In this document: piece by piece, positions 19,824-29,689 of the stretch
Position numbering within the stretch: the first letter of the stretch is position 1
How the letters are laid out: every line of letters begins with the position of its first letter
Source: CADEEN01 sp963751775
Lineage (GTDB): Bacteria; Pseudomonadota; Gammaproteobacteria; Burkholderiales; Burkholderiaceae_C
Direction of reading: 5' to 3'
NCBI GenBank assembly: GCA_963751775.1
Contig: CAVVVW010000032.1
Coordinates: 62,001 to 126,000 of the forward strand
DNA: 64,000 nucleotides
Notes under the pieces: model-generated
Database searches by the model: none
What the model was told of the DNA's origin: nothing
The model's input: the letters and a program-made list of their open reading frames with translations, nothing else
Program-made: the position numbers and the translations under genes

Positions 19824-21593
19824 TCAGTTGCCGGTCGAAACGTGGTGGACCTTCTTGCCCGGTGAGTAGATGTCCATGATGTTCCAGTGGCCCGCCGTGG
19901 GCACCGGCTCGTTCTTCATGAAGACATCGATGACGACGGGGCGCTTGGACTTGATGGCCTTCTCCAGCGCAGGCTTGAGCGCCGCGGCGGAGGTGACCTT
20001 CACGCCGTCGACGCCGTAGGCGCGGGCGATCGCCGCGTAATCGGGCGACCAGGACTTGCCGTTCTTCTCGAACACCGTCGCGAAGGTCGTGCCGAAGTGC
20101 GCCAGCTCGAGGCCGGCGATGGTGCCGAACGCGTGGTTGTTCATGATGACCCAGATCACCGCGATGTCTTCTTCGAACGCGGTGGCCAGCGCCGCCGGGT
20201 TCTGGCCGAAGCCGCCGTCGCCGATCAAGGCCACGACGACCTTGTCCGGCCGGGCCACCTTCGCGCCCAGCGCGGCCGGCGCGCCGAAGCCCATCGTCGC
20301 GAAGCCGCCGGGAGTGAAGACGCTGCCGGGGGTGTAGATCGGGAACTGCTGGGCCATGCCGTTCTTGTTCCAGCCGACGTCGGTGCACAGCAGCGCGTCA
20401 CGCGGCATGACGGCACGCAGGTCGGCCAGAATGCGCTCGGGCCGCATCGGCCAGGCGTCGCTCGCCATCGCCTTCTTGTTGCCGGCGACGAACTTCTTGC
20501 GGTTGGCCGCCATCTCGGCGACGAGCTTGGGCCGCTGCACGCCCTTCGGCGCGAGCTTGCGAGCGACCCGGTTCAGCACCCGCAGCGCACCCTTGAGGTC
20601 CGCCACCGCGCCGATCGCCACCGGGAAGTTGCGGCCGATCTCGGCCGGATCGATGTCGATGTGGATCAGCTTGGTCGGCGGCATGCGGAAGGTGTATTTC
20701 TCCTCCCACGAACTGCAGTCGGCCTCGGAGAAGCGCGTGCCGAGGCCGAGGATCCAGTCGGCACCCTTGCACTTGTCGTTGATGAACTTCGTGCCCCAGA
20801 ACCCGGTCATGCCCAGGATCAGCGGATGGTCGTCGGGCAGCGCGCCCTTGCCCATCAATGTGTGCGCGACCGGCAGCGACAGATGCTCGGCCAGCTCACG
20901 CATCTCGGTCGCCGCGTCGGCCAGCAGGATGCCGCCGCCCACGTACATCAGCGGCGACTTCGCGGCCAGCAGCGCACGGACGATCTGCGCGGCCGTCTCG
21001 TCATCGAGCGCGGGCTTGTGCAGCGTCTTGCTGTTGGCCAGCGTGCGCTTCCACAGCGCCACGTCGATCTGCGCGGAGAAGATGTCCATCGGCACGTCGA
21101 CCAGCACCGGCCCCGGGCGCCCGCTCTCGGCGAGGGTGAACGCCTTCTCCAGGATCTCGGGCAGCAGGTGCGCCGAATCGACGCGCCACGCGCGCTTCAC
21201 GAACGGCCGGTAGATCTCGTACTGCGACGCGTCGGCGTGCAGGTTCACTTCCTGGTGCGGGTGCTTGCCGTAGTAGTGCGTCGGCACGTCGCCGGCGATC
21301 ACCACCATCGGGATCGAGTCGAGCGCGGCGTTGGCCACGCCGGTCGCGGCGTTGGTGAGGCCGGGCGAGAGGTGCGACAGCACGACCGACGCCTTGTTCG
21401 TCGCCCGCGCGTAGCCGTCGGCCGCGTGCGCGGCGATCTGCTCGTGACGGGTGTTGATGAACTTGATCTTCTTGCTCTTCGACAGTGCCGCCAGCACGGC
21501 GATGTTGGTGTGCCCGCACAGGCCGAAGATGTGCTGGACGCCGCGGGCTTCCAGATACTTGACGAGCTGGTTGGCGATCAGATCTTTCTTCAC
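19824..21593 (-). CDS. Thiamine-diphosphate-dependent enzyme, acetolactate-synthase-like
   Basis: 589 residues, intact, three-domain POX/ALS family. The cofactor-activating Glu is in NTRHEQIAAHAADGYAR (about residue 51), and the ThDP/Mg motif is GDGGFGQNPAALA...NN near residue 460. The N-terminus FGLCGHTNIAVLAAL differs from acetolactate synthase, and there is no small regulatory subunit beside it. It is not sulfoacetaldehyde acetyltransferase by its motifs. Candidate roles are cleavage of a cyclic 1,2-dione (as IolD or cyclohexane-1,2-dione hydrolase do) or decarboxylation of a 2-oxoacid, with the aldehyde passed to the acylating dehydrogenase encoded just upstream. GTG start at 21593 with AAGGAG 6 nt before it. 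Confidence 0.85.
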   Translation of the reverse strand: MKKDLIANQLVKYLEARGVQHIFGLCGHTNIAVLAALSKSKKIKFINTRHEQIAAHAADGYARATNKASVVLSHLSPGLTNAATGVANAALDSIPMVVIAGDVPTHYYGKHPHQEVNLHADASQYEIYRPFVKRAWRVDSAHLLPEILEKAFTLAESGRPGPVLVDVPMDIFSAQIDVALWKRTLANSKTLHKPALDDETAAQIVRALLAAKSPLMYVGGGILLADAATEMRELAEHLSLPVAHTLMGKGALPDDHPLILGMTGFWGTKFINDKCKGADWILGLGTRFSEADCSSWEEKYTFRMPPTKLIHIDIDPAEIGRNFPVAIGAVADLKGALRVLNRVARKLAPKGVQRPKLVAEMAANRKKFVAGNKKAMASDAWPMRPERILADLRAVMPRDALLCTDVGWNKNGMAQQFPIYTPGSVFTPGGFATMGFGAPAALGAKVARPDKVVVALIGDGGFGQNPAALATAFEEDIAVIWVIMNNHAFGTIAGLELAHFGTTFATVFEKNGKSWSPDYAAIARAYGVDGVKVTSAAALKPALEKAIKSKRPVVIDVFMKNEPVPTAGHWNIMDIYSPGKKVHHVSTGN

Positions 21594-21815
21594 GGATTAC
21601 TCCTTCGAACTCTCACGATGACGGCCGTGCGGCCGCGACAGTTTGTCTTCAGGCGGGGCCGGCGGCGCCCCGGTCCGCCCTGAGCGGTGGGCTGCGGCGG
21701 GGTGGCCGCGTGTATCGGTGGTCGATGGAGCCGCCGCAGGAGACCGTCGATCCGGCCGCCCTCCGGCTCCTGCTGAACATCAGCCACACCATCACAAGAA
21801 GCCGAACGGTGCCGA

Positions 21816-23265
21816 TCAGGTCGTGATCGTCTCGACTTCGGCTTCCAATGCCGGGTCGTAGAAGGGGCCGAACAGCTCCTCGTCGGTGGGCTTGTCCTCC
21901 TTGATCGGCACCGACACCCAGGTGGTGTTCAGGTAGTGCTTCAGGTTCACGTTCTCGGAAATGACGTTGCCGCCCCAGGTGCCACAGCCCAGGCTGGAGG
22001 TCATCGGCATGCCGTTGTTGAAGGCCCCGGCATTGGCCTTCGATTGCGGCTGGCGCACCATGATCCGCGACACCGGCGCTGCCAGGCCGAGGCGGTGGAT
22101 GTGGTCGGCGTCGAAAGAGTAGATGCCGCAGGAGTGACCCTTGCCACCGACCTCGTAGATGGCACGCATCATGTCCAATGCCTGATCGAAGCCCTTGTAC
22201 TTGTACAGCGCCAGCAGGGTGGTGAGCTTCTCGCCGGAGAAATGGTGCTCCTTGCCGATGCCGTCGCCGTGCACCATGATGAACTTGCGATCGGCCGGAA
22301 TCTCGAAGCCGGCGATCTTCGCCAGTTGCTGCGGCGCGATGGCGACCGTGGATCGACGTGCGATGGCGTTCGCTGTCCCACATCGCCTTGCGCAGCAGCT
22401 CCTTCTCGGCCGGCGAGGCGAGGTGCCCGCCTTCCTTCTGCAACTGGGCCACCAGCTTGTCGAAGATCGATTCCTCGATGATCAGGTTGCCATCGGCCGA
22501 GCAACCCGAGCCGAAATCGGAGGTCTTCGACAGCCGCGTGTTGTGCGCCGCTTCCTGGATGTTGGCGGTCTCGTCGATGATCATCGTCGAGTTGCCGGCG
22601 CCCACGCCGTAGGCGGGCGTGCCCGAGCTGTAGGCCGCGCGCACCATCGGCTGGCCGCCGGTGGCGATGATCAGGTCGGCGCGCGCCATCAGCGCCTGCG
22701 ACATCGGGATGTTGACCTTGGTCAGGCACTGCAGGATGTCGGGCGGCGCGCCTTCGCGCTCGAGCGCCTCGCGCATCAGGCGCACGGTCTCGAACGAGGT
22801 CTTCTTCGAGCGCGGGTGCGGCGAGAAGATGACCACGTCGCGCGCCTTGATGCCGTAGATCGCATTGCCGGCGGGCGTCAGGTCGGGGTTGGTCGTCGGC
22901 ACGATGCAGGCGATGATGCCGGCGGGCTTGCCGTACTTGACGATGCCCTTCTCGGGGAGCTCCTCGATGATGCCCACGCTCTTCTGGCGCAGCGCGTCGC
23001 GCAGCACACCGCGGATCTTCATGCGCTTGCCCATGCGACTGACCGCGTCACCAAGCCCCGACTCCTGGATGCCCATGTCGACGAGCCGGGTAAAGGTCTG
23101 CTTGTTCGCAACCGCCCACGCCACCGCCTGGCACAGCCGGTCGACCCTGGCCTGGTCGTAGGTCTCGATGACGGCCAGCGCCTTGCGGGCGCGTTCGAAG
23201 GTCTCGTCGAGTTCCTGCCGCTGTTCCGGCGTGATGCTCTTCTTCTCTTCGGCTGTGGTGGTCAT
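21816..23265 (-). CDS. CoA-acylating aldehyde dehydrogenase (EutE/SauS type, frame break)
   Basis: Oxidises an aldehyde to its CoA thioester with NAD(P)+. The catalytic Cys is in SDFGSGCSADGN, and the C-terminal block LGCGTWGGNVISENVNLKHY is that of acetaldehyde/sulfoacetaldehyde dehydrogenases (acylating). The frame is disturbed near 22355-22365, between KAMWDSE.HRT and IMVHGDGIGKEHHF. Repaired, it is about 480 residues, normal for the group. The ATG at 23265 has GGAG upstream; the open frame beyond it to 23328 is not needed. First gene of the operon, followed by a 222-bp spacer in which I see no gene. Sulfoacetaldehyde as substrate is unlikely because no xsc or pta is present. Confidence 0.83.
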
Positions 23266-23605
23266 ATTGGAAGTCTCCTGGCGTGGTTCGAAACGGGTGG
23301 AGTCTGAGAACTGCGCTGCGACATTCAACGAGCGTGATGCAGGTCCGCCGGGTTCTTTGCGGAATCACTGCGCTTCACGTCGTCTCGTCCGGCTGCCGGA
23401 TTCGGCGTCCGTCCGTCGCAGACCTCAGACGTGACGATAGACCTCGCGAGACCTGGCGTCCACGCCGCAGCGCCAATCCGTCGAACTTGTCGGCGCAATG
23501 CCGGCACGACGAGTTCACCACGAATGAGCCTGCAGTCTGCCGCGCATGCCACCTGATCACAGCGAGCCATGCTGCAATGCACAAACTATCGGCCTTGCAG
23601 CAACT
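23266..23605. other. Gene-free leader between the dehydrogenase and the TetR promoter region
   Basis: About 340 bp without a supportable gene. If the minus-strand promoter at 23643-23615 drives the eight-gene operon, this is an unusually long 5' untranslated leader. Short open frames on both strands lack ribosome sites and family features. I see no riboswitch consensus. It could hold a decayed gene, a second promoter nearer the dehydrogenase, or a regulatory leader. Confidence 0.4.
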
Positions 23606-23643
23606 TGACGAGTATGTTAAATTTTTCTAACGACTTCGTCAAT
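23606..23643. promoter_or_regulatory. 38-bp dyad overlapping a divergent promoter; probable TetR operator
   Basis: AT-rich dyad in a GC-rich genome. The outer arms TTGACGA (23606-23612) and TCGTCAA (23637-23643) and the inner arms GTTA (23617-23620) and TAAC (23628-23631) match perfectly about one centre. On the minus strand the arm gives a -35 TTGACG (23643-23638), a 17-bp spacer and a -10 TAACAT (23620-23615). It lies just upstream of the TetR gene, so it is a natural autoregulatory and operon operator. Confidence 0.65.
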
Positions 23644-23691
23644 TCCAACGCGCCGATGGTCCTTCAGGCCTCAACGAACCGCACCACTGCC

Positions 23692-24330
23692 ATGCGCAAG
23701 CCCAAGTCGCCGGAGGCGAATCGGGCGCGGATTCTGGCGTCCGCAACCGGCGCCTTCGCGGCGCTCGGCTACGGCGGCGCGCGCATGGACGCCATCGCCG
23801 CGCGCACGCACACCACGCGCGCGATGATCAACTACTACTTCGGCGGCAAGGAGCAGCTCTACCTGGCGGTCCTCGAGCAGGTCTACGCCGAGATCCGACA
23901 GGCCGAAGACGGGCTCGAACTCGACCACCTGGAGCCAGTCGAGGCGATGCGCCAGATCATCGAGTTCACCTACGACTACTACGTCGAGCACGAGTACTTC
24001 GTTCGCATCGTCGTGGCGGAGAACCAGGCCCGCGGCCGGCACATGAAGCGCTCTTCGACGCTGCGTTCGCTCAACCGTCCGATCGTCGAGCGGCTCGGCG
24101 CGGTCATCGCAAGAGGGCAGGCCGCTGGCGTGTTCCGCCGCGACATCGACACAGTCGATGTCCACATGGCGATCGCCGCCTTGGGCATGTTCAACGTCAC
24201 GAATCAATTCACCTTCGGCGCGCTTTTCCAGCGGGAAATGGGCTCCAAAGGCGACGTCACCGGCCGCCGTGGAATCGTGGCCGATATCATCCTGAGCTGG
24301 CTCGTTCACGCGCGCGCGCCGGCTCGCTGA
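23692..24330 (+). CDS. TetR/AcrR-family transcriptional regulator
   Basis: One-component repressor, 212 residues from the chosen start. The N-terminal helix-turn-helix spans ANRARILASATGAFAALGYG to TTRAMINYYFGGKEQLYLAV. The remainder is the ligand-binding helical domain with a FNVTNQFTFGALF segment. The start is uncertain: in-frame ATGs at 23569, 23656 and 23692 are open. I choose 23692 (MRKPKSPEANRA) because it begins just before the DNA-binding domain. It is divergent from the eight-gene operon and directly upstream of the TRAP genes, so it probably senses a pathway intermediate and controls both. Confidence 0.85.
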   Translation: MRKPKSPEANRARILASATGAFAALGYGGARMDAIAARTHTTRAMINYYFGGKEQLYLAVLEQVYAEIRQAEDGLELDHLEPVEAMRQIIEFTYDYYVEHEYFVRIVVAENQARGRHMKRSSTLRSLNRPIVERLGAVIARGQAAGVFRRDIDTVDVHMAIAALGMFNVTNQFTFGALFQREMGSKGDVTGRRGIVADIILSWLVHARAPAR

Positions 24331-24356
24331 AGTCACACTTCGCTGAGGAGCTAACC

Positions 24357-25349
24357 ATGAAGTCCTGGATCGACCGCCGTTCTCTGCTCAAGTCGGGCGC
24401 CGCGCTGGTCGCGACGCAAGCCGTCCCCGCCTGGGCGCAAGACAAGCCGACGCTTCGCTTCGCTGCCGTGTTCTCGGACAAGGACATCCGCGCCGACATG
24501 ATGCGCATGCTCGCCAAGGACGTCGAGGGCGACTTCAAGATCGAGCCGTTCCTCGGCGGGAACGATGTTCAAGCAGGGCACCGAACTCGTGGCGCTGCAG
24601 CGCGACAACCTCGAGTTGGGCAATGTCGGCCCGCAGGACATCAGCAAGCAGATGGCGGCGTGGTCGGTGCTGACATCGGCCTACACCTTCCGCGACGCCC
24701 ACCACGTGCTGGCGTTCTTCGCCAGCGACCTCGGCGCACAGATGAAGAAGCAGGCCGAGGACCAGCTCAAGATCAAGATCCTCGGGCCGACGTTCTACGG
24801 CACGCGCCAGGTCGGCCTCAAGGCCGAAGAAGAAGGTCACCACGCCGGCCGACCTGGCAGGCGTCAAGCTGCGCATGCCGCCTGGCGATGCATGGCAGTT
24901 GCTGGGACGCTCGCTCGGCGCGAACCCGACGCCGATGGCCTACGCCGAAACCTACACCGGTCTGCAGACCGGCGCGATCGACGGCCAGGACAACCCGCTG
25001 CCCAACGTGCAGAACATGAAGTTCTACGAGGTGATGTCGCAGATCGTGCTGACCTCGCACCTCGTCGCCTTCGACGTGCTGTGCATGAACACCAAGACCT
25101 GGAGACGCGATGGGTCCGGTCAAGCGGAACAACTTCCAGGCGGCGGTCGACAAGGCGCTTGGCTGGAGCGTCAAGGAGCATCTGAAGCGCGAGGCCGAAC
25201 TCGTCGATGGCTTCAAGAAGCAGGGGCTCGAGATCAACACGCCGGACATCGCCGCGTTCCGCGCCAACGCGCAGAAGGTCTACCTGGCGTCGGACGAGGC
25301 GAAGTCCTGGGCGCCAGGCATCCTCGACAAGATCCTCGCGGTCAAGTAG
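24357..25349 (+). CDS. dctP: TRAP transporter solute-binding protein DctP (three frame breaks)
   Basis: Periplasmic binding protein of a TRAP transporter for organic acids. The signal region has a twin-arginine-like start (DRRSLLKSG) followed by a hydrophobic stretch and cleavage near PAWAQDK. Segments in three frames assemble in order: FKQGTELVALQRDNLELGNV; the ligand-binding region KLRMPPGDAWQLLG with AYAETYTGLQTGAIDGQDNP; and the C-terminal helix AFRANAQKVYLASDEAKSW. Breaks are near 24562 (extra A), 24835 and 25105. Repaired length is about 330 residues. The gap from the TetR stop is 26 bp, with a GAGGAG ribosome site. The conserved Arg that binds a carboxylate (KLRMP) supports an acidic substrate. 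Confidence 0.85.
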
Positions 25350-25524
25350 AACCCGGCCAGGCGGCAGTGCCGTGCCGTGACGACGCGGCGCACTGCCCGC
25401 CAGCGCGTGGGCTGCAATGCGCCCACCGCCTTCGACGTTGCGTTGAATTGGCAGTAGCCTGCGGTCGCGGATCGTGGCGATACTGCGTCGCGCCGAGCCT
25501 GCCGCCGTGTGAGAAGGGGGAGTC

Positions 25525-26044
25525 ATGCATCCGAGCGTAAGAGGCGCCGTCGAGTGGATTCGACGGCGTGCCGAGAACATCGTTTCCGTCCTGCTGGCGA
25601 TCATGTTCGCCGCCTTCATCGTCCAGATCGTCTTCCGCTACTTCTTCAACTATCCCGTCGGCTGGTCCTCGGAGCTGTCGGTGATCACCTGGCTCTACAT
25701 GGTGCTGCTGGGCTCGGCGTTCTGGCTGAAGGACAGTGAGGAGATCCGGTTCGACCTCGTCGCGGACTCGCTCGGCCCCGGTCCGCGGCGGGTCATCGGG
25801 ATCCTGGTCGCGGCCGCGACGGTGGTCCTGTTCGCCATGTCGCTGCCGGCGACGGTCAAGTACGTCGCGTTCATGAAGGTCGAGAGCTCGTCGTACCTGA
25901 AGATCCGCCTCGACATCCTGTACTCGGTCTACGTCGTCTTCGTCGGTCGCCGTCATCGTCCGCTACGCGTGGGCGGTGTGGACGGCGCTTCGTGGCGAGG
26001 CCGCCGAGGAAGTCGACATCACGCAGAAGGGTTACGGCCTATGA
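25525..26044 (+). CDS. dctQ: TRAP transporter small permease DctQ (one frame break)
   Basis: Small membrane subunit, four predicted helices: around VSVLLAIMFAAFIVQIVFRY, WLYMVLLGSAFWL, a third in VIGILVAAATVVLFAM, and a fourth near the break. The motif NYPVGWSSELSVITWLY is typical for DctQ. The frame breaks near 25947. After repair the end reads VIVRYAWAVWTALRGEA and stops at 26044, overlapping the dctM start (ATGA). Without repair the frame would run artificially into dctM. GGGGGAG lies 9 nt before the ATG. A 175-bp spacer separates it from dctP. Confidence 0.85.
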
Positions 26045-27345
26045 ACCTGACCAGCCCGTTCTCGCTGGCCATCGGCGTCATCGTCGGCCTGAGCCTGCTC
26101 GGGGTTCCGGTCGGGCACGCGATGATCGGCGGCTCGATCCTCTACCTGTACGCCGCGGGCCTCGACATGGGGACCGCCGCCGAGCAGCTGCTCAACGGCA
26201 TGTACACCAGCTTCCTGCTGCTGGCGATCCCGCTGTTCGTGCTGGCGGCCGAGTTCATGAACGCCGGCAGCATCATGGACAGGCTGCTGCGCTTCTGCAA
26301 CGCGATCGTCGGGCGCTTCCGCGGTGGCCTCGCGCACGTCAACGTCGTGCAGAGCATCATCTTCGCCAGCATGTCGGGCTCGGCGCTGGCGGACGCCGCC
26401 AGCTCGGGCAAGCTGATGCAGTCGCTGATGACGCGCGACGGCAAGTACCCGCCGGCCTACGCGGCCGCCCTGACCACGGTGTCGTCGGTCATCGGGCCGA
26501 TCATGCCGCCGTCGATTCCGCTCGTGCTCTACGCGCTGGTCTCGGACACCTCGGTCGGCTACCTGTTCCTCGGCGGCGTCATTCCCGGCCTGCTGCTCGG
26601 CTCCGTGCAGATGCGGGCTGATCGCCTTCACCGCGAAGCGGCGCAACTTCCCGGTCGAGGCGCCGGTGCCGCTGCGCGAACTTCCGCGCGTCACCTGGGA
26701 GGCGTTCCCGGCGCTGATGATGCCGGTGATCCTGCTCGGCTGCCTGTACAGCGGCATCACGACGCCCACCGAGGCCGCCGCGGTCGCCGCCGCCTATGCG
26801 CTGCTGATCTCGGCCTTGCTCTACCGCAGCGTCAGTCCGAAGGACGTTTATGTCTCGCTGCGCACCAGCGCGCGCATCACCGTCTCCATCGGCATGCTGA
26901 TCGCCGGCGCGCTCGTCTTCAACTACGTCATCACGGCCGAGAACATCCCGCAGCACGCTGAGCGGGATCCTGAAGCGCGTACGAGATGTCGCCGCTGCTG
27001 TTCCTGCTGGCGGTCAACGTCCTGCTGCTGATCCTCGGCTGCTTCCTCGAGGGCACGACGATCATCCTGATCATCCTGCCGGTGCTGCTGCCCACCGCGC
27101 AGGCGCTCGGGATCGACCCGGTGCACTTCGGCGTGATGGCGGTGATGAACATCATGCTCGGGCTGGTCACCCCGCCTTACGGCCTGCTGCTGTTCATGAT
27201 GTCGAAGATCTCCGAAGTTCCGCTGCGCGACATCGTGCGCGAGGCGATGCCGTTCCTCTACGTCATGATCGGTGCGCTGGCGCTGATCACGCTGTTCCCC
27301 GACCTCGTTCTCTTCCTGCCGCGGCTGCTCGGGTACAAAGGCTGA
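26041..27345 (+). CDS. dctM: TRAP transporter large permease DctM (two frame breaks)
   Basis: Ion-coupled permease subunit, about 434 residues after repair, with a dozen hydrophobic helices. Family blocks: PLFVLAAEFMNAGSI, FASMSGSALADAASSGKL, IGPIMPPSIPLVLYA, SGITTPTEAAAVAAAYALL and, at the C-terminus, LVTPPYGLLLFMMSKIS. Breaks lie near 26612 and near 26955. It starts on the ATG overlapping dctQ. With dctP and dctQ it forms a complete TRAP system that probably imports the acid degraded by the divergent operon. Confidence 0.87.
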
Positions 27346-27398
27346 CGCGGCCATCGCGAAGCGGCGCGCCGCCACGGGATCCTGCGCAGTGACCGACC

Positions 27399-28083
27399 AT
27401 GCACGAATTGCCGCGGGCCGCGATGCTGCTGTCGTTCGACATGGCGGACCGAGGCGCAAGCCGAACACGACGACTGGCACTCGCACGAGCATCTGCCCGA
27501 GCGGCTGGCGATTCCCGGCTTTCTGCGCGGCTCGCGCTGGCGGGCGCTGGCCGGCGGCCCGGCCTACTTCGTGATGTACGAGGTCGGCGAACTCGGCGTG
27601 CTGTCGTCGCCGGCCTACATGCAACGCCTGAACCACCCGAGCCCCTGGACCACGAAGATGATGGTGTCGTACCGCGGCATGCGGCGCGGCCTGTGCGAAA
27701 TCGTGGCGCGGGCCGGGCACGGCCTGGGCGGCTTCGGCCTGCTGCTGCGCTTTGGTGTCGAGGCCCATCGCCAGACAGAGCTGTGCGATTGGCTGACCGG
27801 GCAGATGCTGCCCGCGCTGCCGGCGCAATCCGGGCTGGCCAGTGCCACGCTGTTCCGCGCCGGCCTGCAGGCCGAATCCACGGTTGAACAGCGCATCCGC
27901 GGCGATGACGCCAGCGTCGACTGGTCACTGCTGGTGACCGGCTTCGACCGGCCGAGCGTCGAGGCGCTGGCGTCCGGGGCGCTGTCGCCGTCGGATATGG
28001 AGCGGCGCGGCGCAAGCGGCGTCGTGTCGGCCACCTACCAGTTGGTGCACTGCGTCGGCCGTGGCGATCTCGCCGCCGCCTGA
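27399..28083 (+). CDS. EthD/Dabb-like protein of unknown function (frame break)
   Basis: About 228 residues after one repair near 27447. The N-terminal part, read across the break, has the pattern WHSHEHLPERLAIPGFLRG...YFVMYEV, which resembles EthD or stress-responsive dimeric alpha-beta barrel domains (a histidine-rich HxHEHxPER motif). A second, weaker repeat of the fold may follow (LCDWLTGQMLPALPA). Members near catabolic operons often have no known reaction. It follows dctM by 53 bp and is probably co-transcribed. The function is not assigned. Confidence 0.6.
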
Positions 28084-28310
28084 AACGCCCCCGACCAACT
28101 CGATCATCAGTGGCGTCGGCGCGATATGGAACAAGTGGCTCGTGAACATCTCCACCGTGAGGCCGGCCGTGAATCCGAGGGCCCCGGTTTGAGCAGCAAC
28201 GACATTGACTGGGGCCGCACCGTGAGCGGAGCATGCTGCGCGAACACCGCCGGCGAAGGGGCGCGAAAGGGCAAGCGGCGGTGGATGTTCCGCAGGCGGA
28301 GGGTGCGGTG

Positions 28311-29544
28311 ATGCAGAACCTTCCGCTGGACGGTATCCGCGTCGTCGACTACAGCCACTTCCTCGCCGGCCCCTACGTCGGCCGCTGCCTCGCAGCGCTG
28401 GGCGCCGACGTGATCAAGGTCGAACGTCCGAAGACCGGCGATGCCGGACGCCAGCACGCATACATCGTCGACGGCCAGAGCGGCTACTTCATGCAGCAGA
28501 ACATGGGCAAGCGCGGCCTGTGCGTGGACATGAAGGATGCGCGCGGCAAGGCGCTCATCGACAAGCTGGTCGACAGCGCGGATGTGTTTGTCGAGAACTA
28601 CCGCCCGGGCGCACTCACCAAGCTGGGCCTGGGCTATGCCACGCTGGCCGCACGCAATCCCGGCCTCGTCTACTGCTCGGTCTCGGCCTACGGCCACACC
28701 GGCCCGGACTCGCACCGCGCCGGATTCGGCCTCATCGCCGAGGCCAAGAGCGGCATCATGCAGATGGTGGGCTCGCCCGGCGAAGCACCACCCTTGCTGC
28801 GCATCGCGCTCGGCGACATGTACACCGCCATCCACGCCGTGGCCTCGATCTGTGCCGCCCTGCTCGGGCGCGTCAAGAGCGGCCGTGGTCAACACATCGA
28901 CCTGGCGCTGTACGACTGCCTGGTGTCGATGCACGAGTACGCGGTGCAGTGCTACACGCTGTCGGGTGGCACCGAGGTGCCGGTACAGACCGGTCACGAC
29001 CTGCCCACCTCGACGCTGTACGGCGTATTCAGCGCCAAGGACGGCCATCTGGTGATTGCGGCCCAGGTCGACGACGCCTGGAAGCGCTTTGCACTGCTCG
29101 CCGGCGGCGAAACCTTCGCGGCCGACACGCGCTTTCACACAGCGCCCGGCCGCAATGCGCACCGGCTCGAGATCCTGCCTGTGGCGCGCGCCTGGACGGC
29201 GCGGCACACCGTAGCCGAGTGCCTGGCCGCACTCGACGCCGTCGACGTACCCGCGGCGCGCGTGCAGCGCATCGACGAGGTGCTGGCCGACCCGCAGGTC
29301 GCCGTGCGTGGCATGGTGCTCGAGCAGCAGCACCCGGTCCTCGGGCCCGGTCAAGCTGCCCAACCTGCCCTTCCGTTTCTCCGACTGCGACACCACCTGC
29401 CGCATGCCGGCACCGCTACTGGGCCAGCACAACCGCGACATCGCCGCAACGCTCGGCTTCTCGGCCAGCGAGATCGACGCGATGGAACAAGACGGCGTGC
29501 TGTATGCCGAACCTGCAATGACAAGTCTGGCTGACTCGCGCTGA
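28311..29544 (+). CDS. CaiB/BaiF family III CoA transferase (one frame break)
   Basis: Transfers CoA between a CoA thioester and a free carboxylate. The N-terminus LDGIRVVDYSHFLAGPYVGR with ADVIKVERP is the family start; the catalytic Asp is in ALGDMYTAIHA (near residue 169). The frame breaks near 29345; after it VKLPNLPFRFSD and the end LGFSASEIDAMEQDGVLY are canonical. Repaired length is about 410 residues. The ATG at 28311 has GGAGG 8 nt upstream. The gap of 227 bp from the previous gene holds nothing I can name. In the block it could activate the acid substrate or an intermediate as CoA ester. Confidence 0.88.
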
Positions 29545-29689
29545 GATCGCGATGCGAATTCCCAGCGGCCGCGGCCCGCGCGAAGGCGTCGAATTCCGGG
29601 TCCAGGGCGACGATGAGCAATGGTTGGCGCGCGCGGTCGTGGCACGTGGCGGCCGGGCTGATGCATGCCGGGTCGCAGGGTGGGTGCGG

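Noticed and set aside
19824..23265. Sulfoacetate/isethionate degradation (SauS-type dehydrogenase plus a ThDP enzyme)
   Set aside because: The ThDP enzyme lacks the Xsc-type N-terminal pattern, and no phosphotransacetylase or sulfoacetate-CoA ligase is present. The AroD/AroE genes do not fit.
29552..29605. EcoRI- and NotI-like sites close together, resembling a cloning polylinker
   Set aside because: The flanking sequence is ordinary GC-rich genomic DNA without other vector sites; NotI-like strings are frequent at this GC content.
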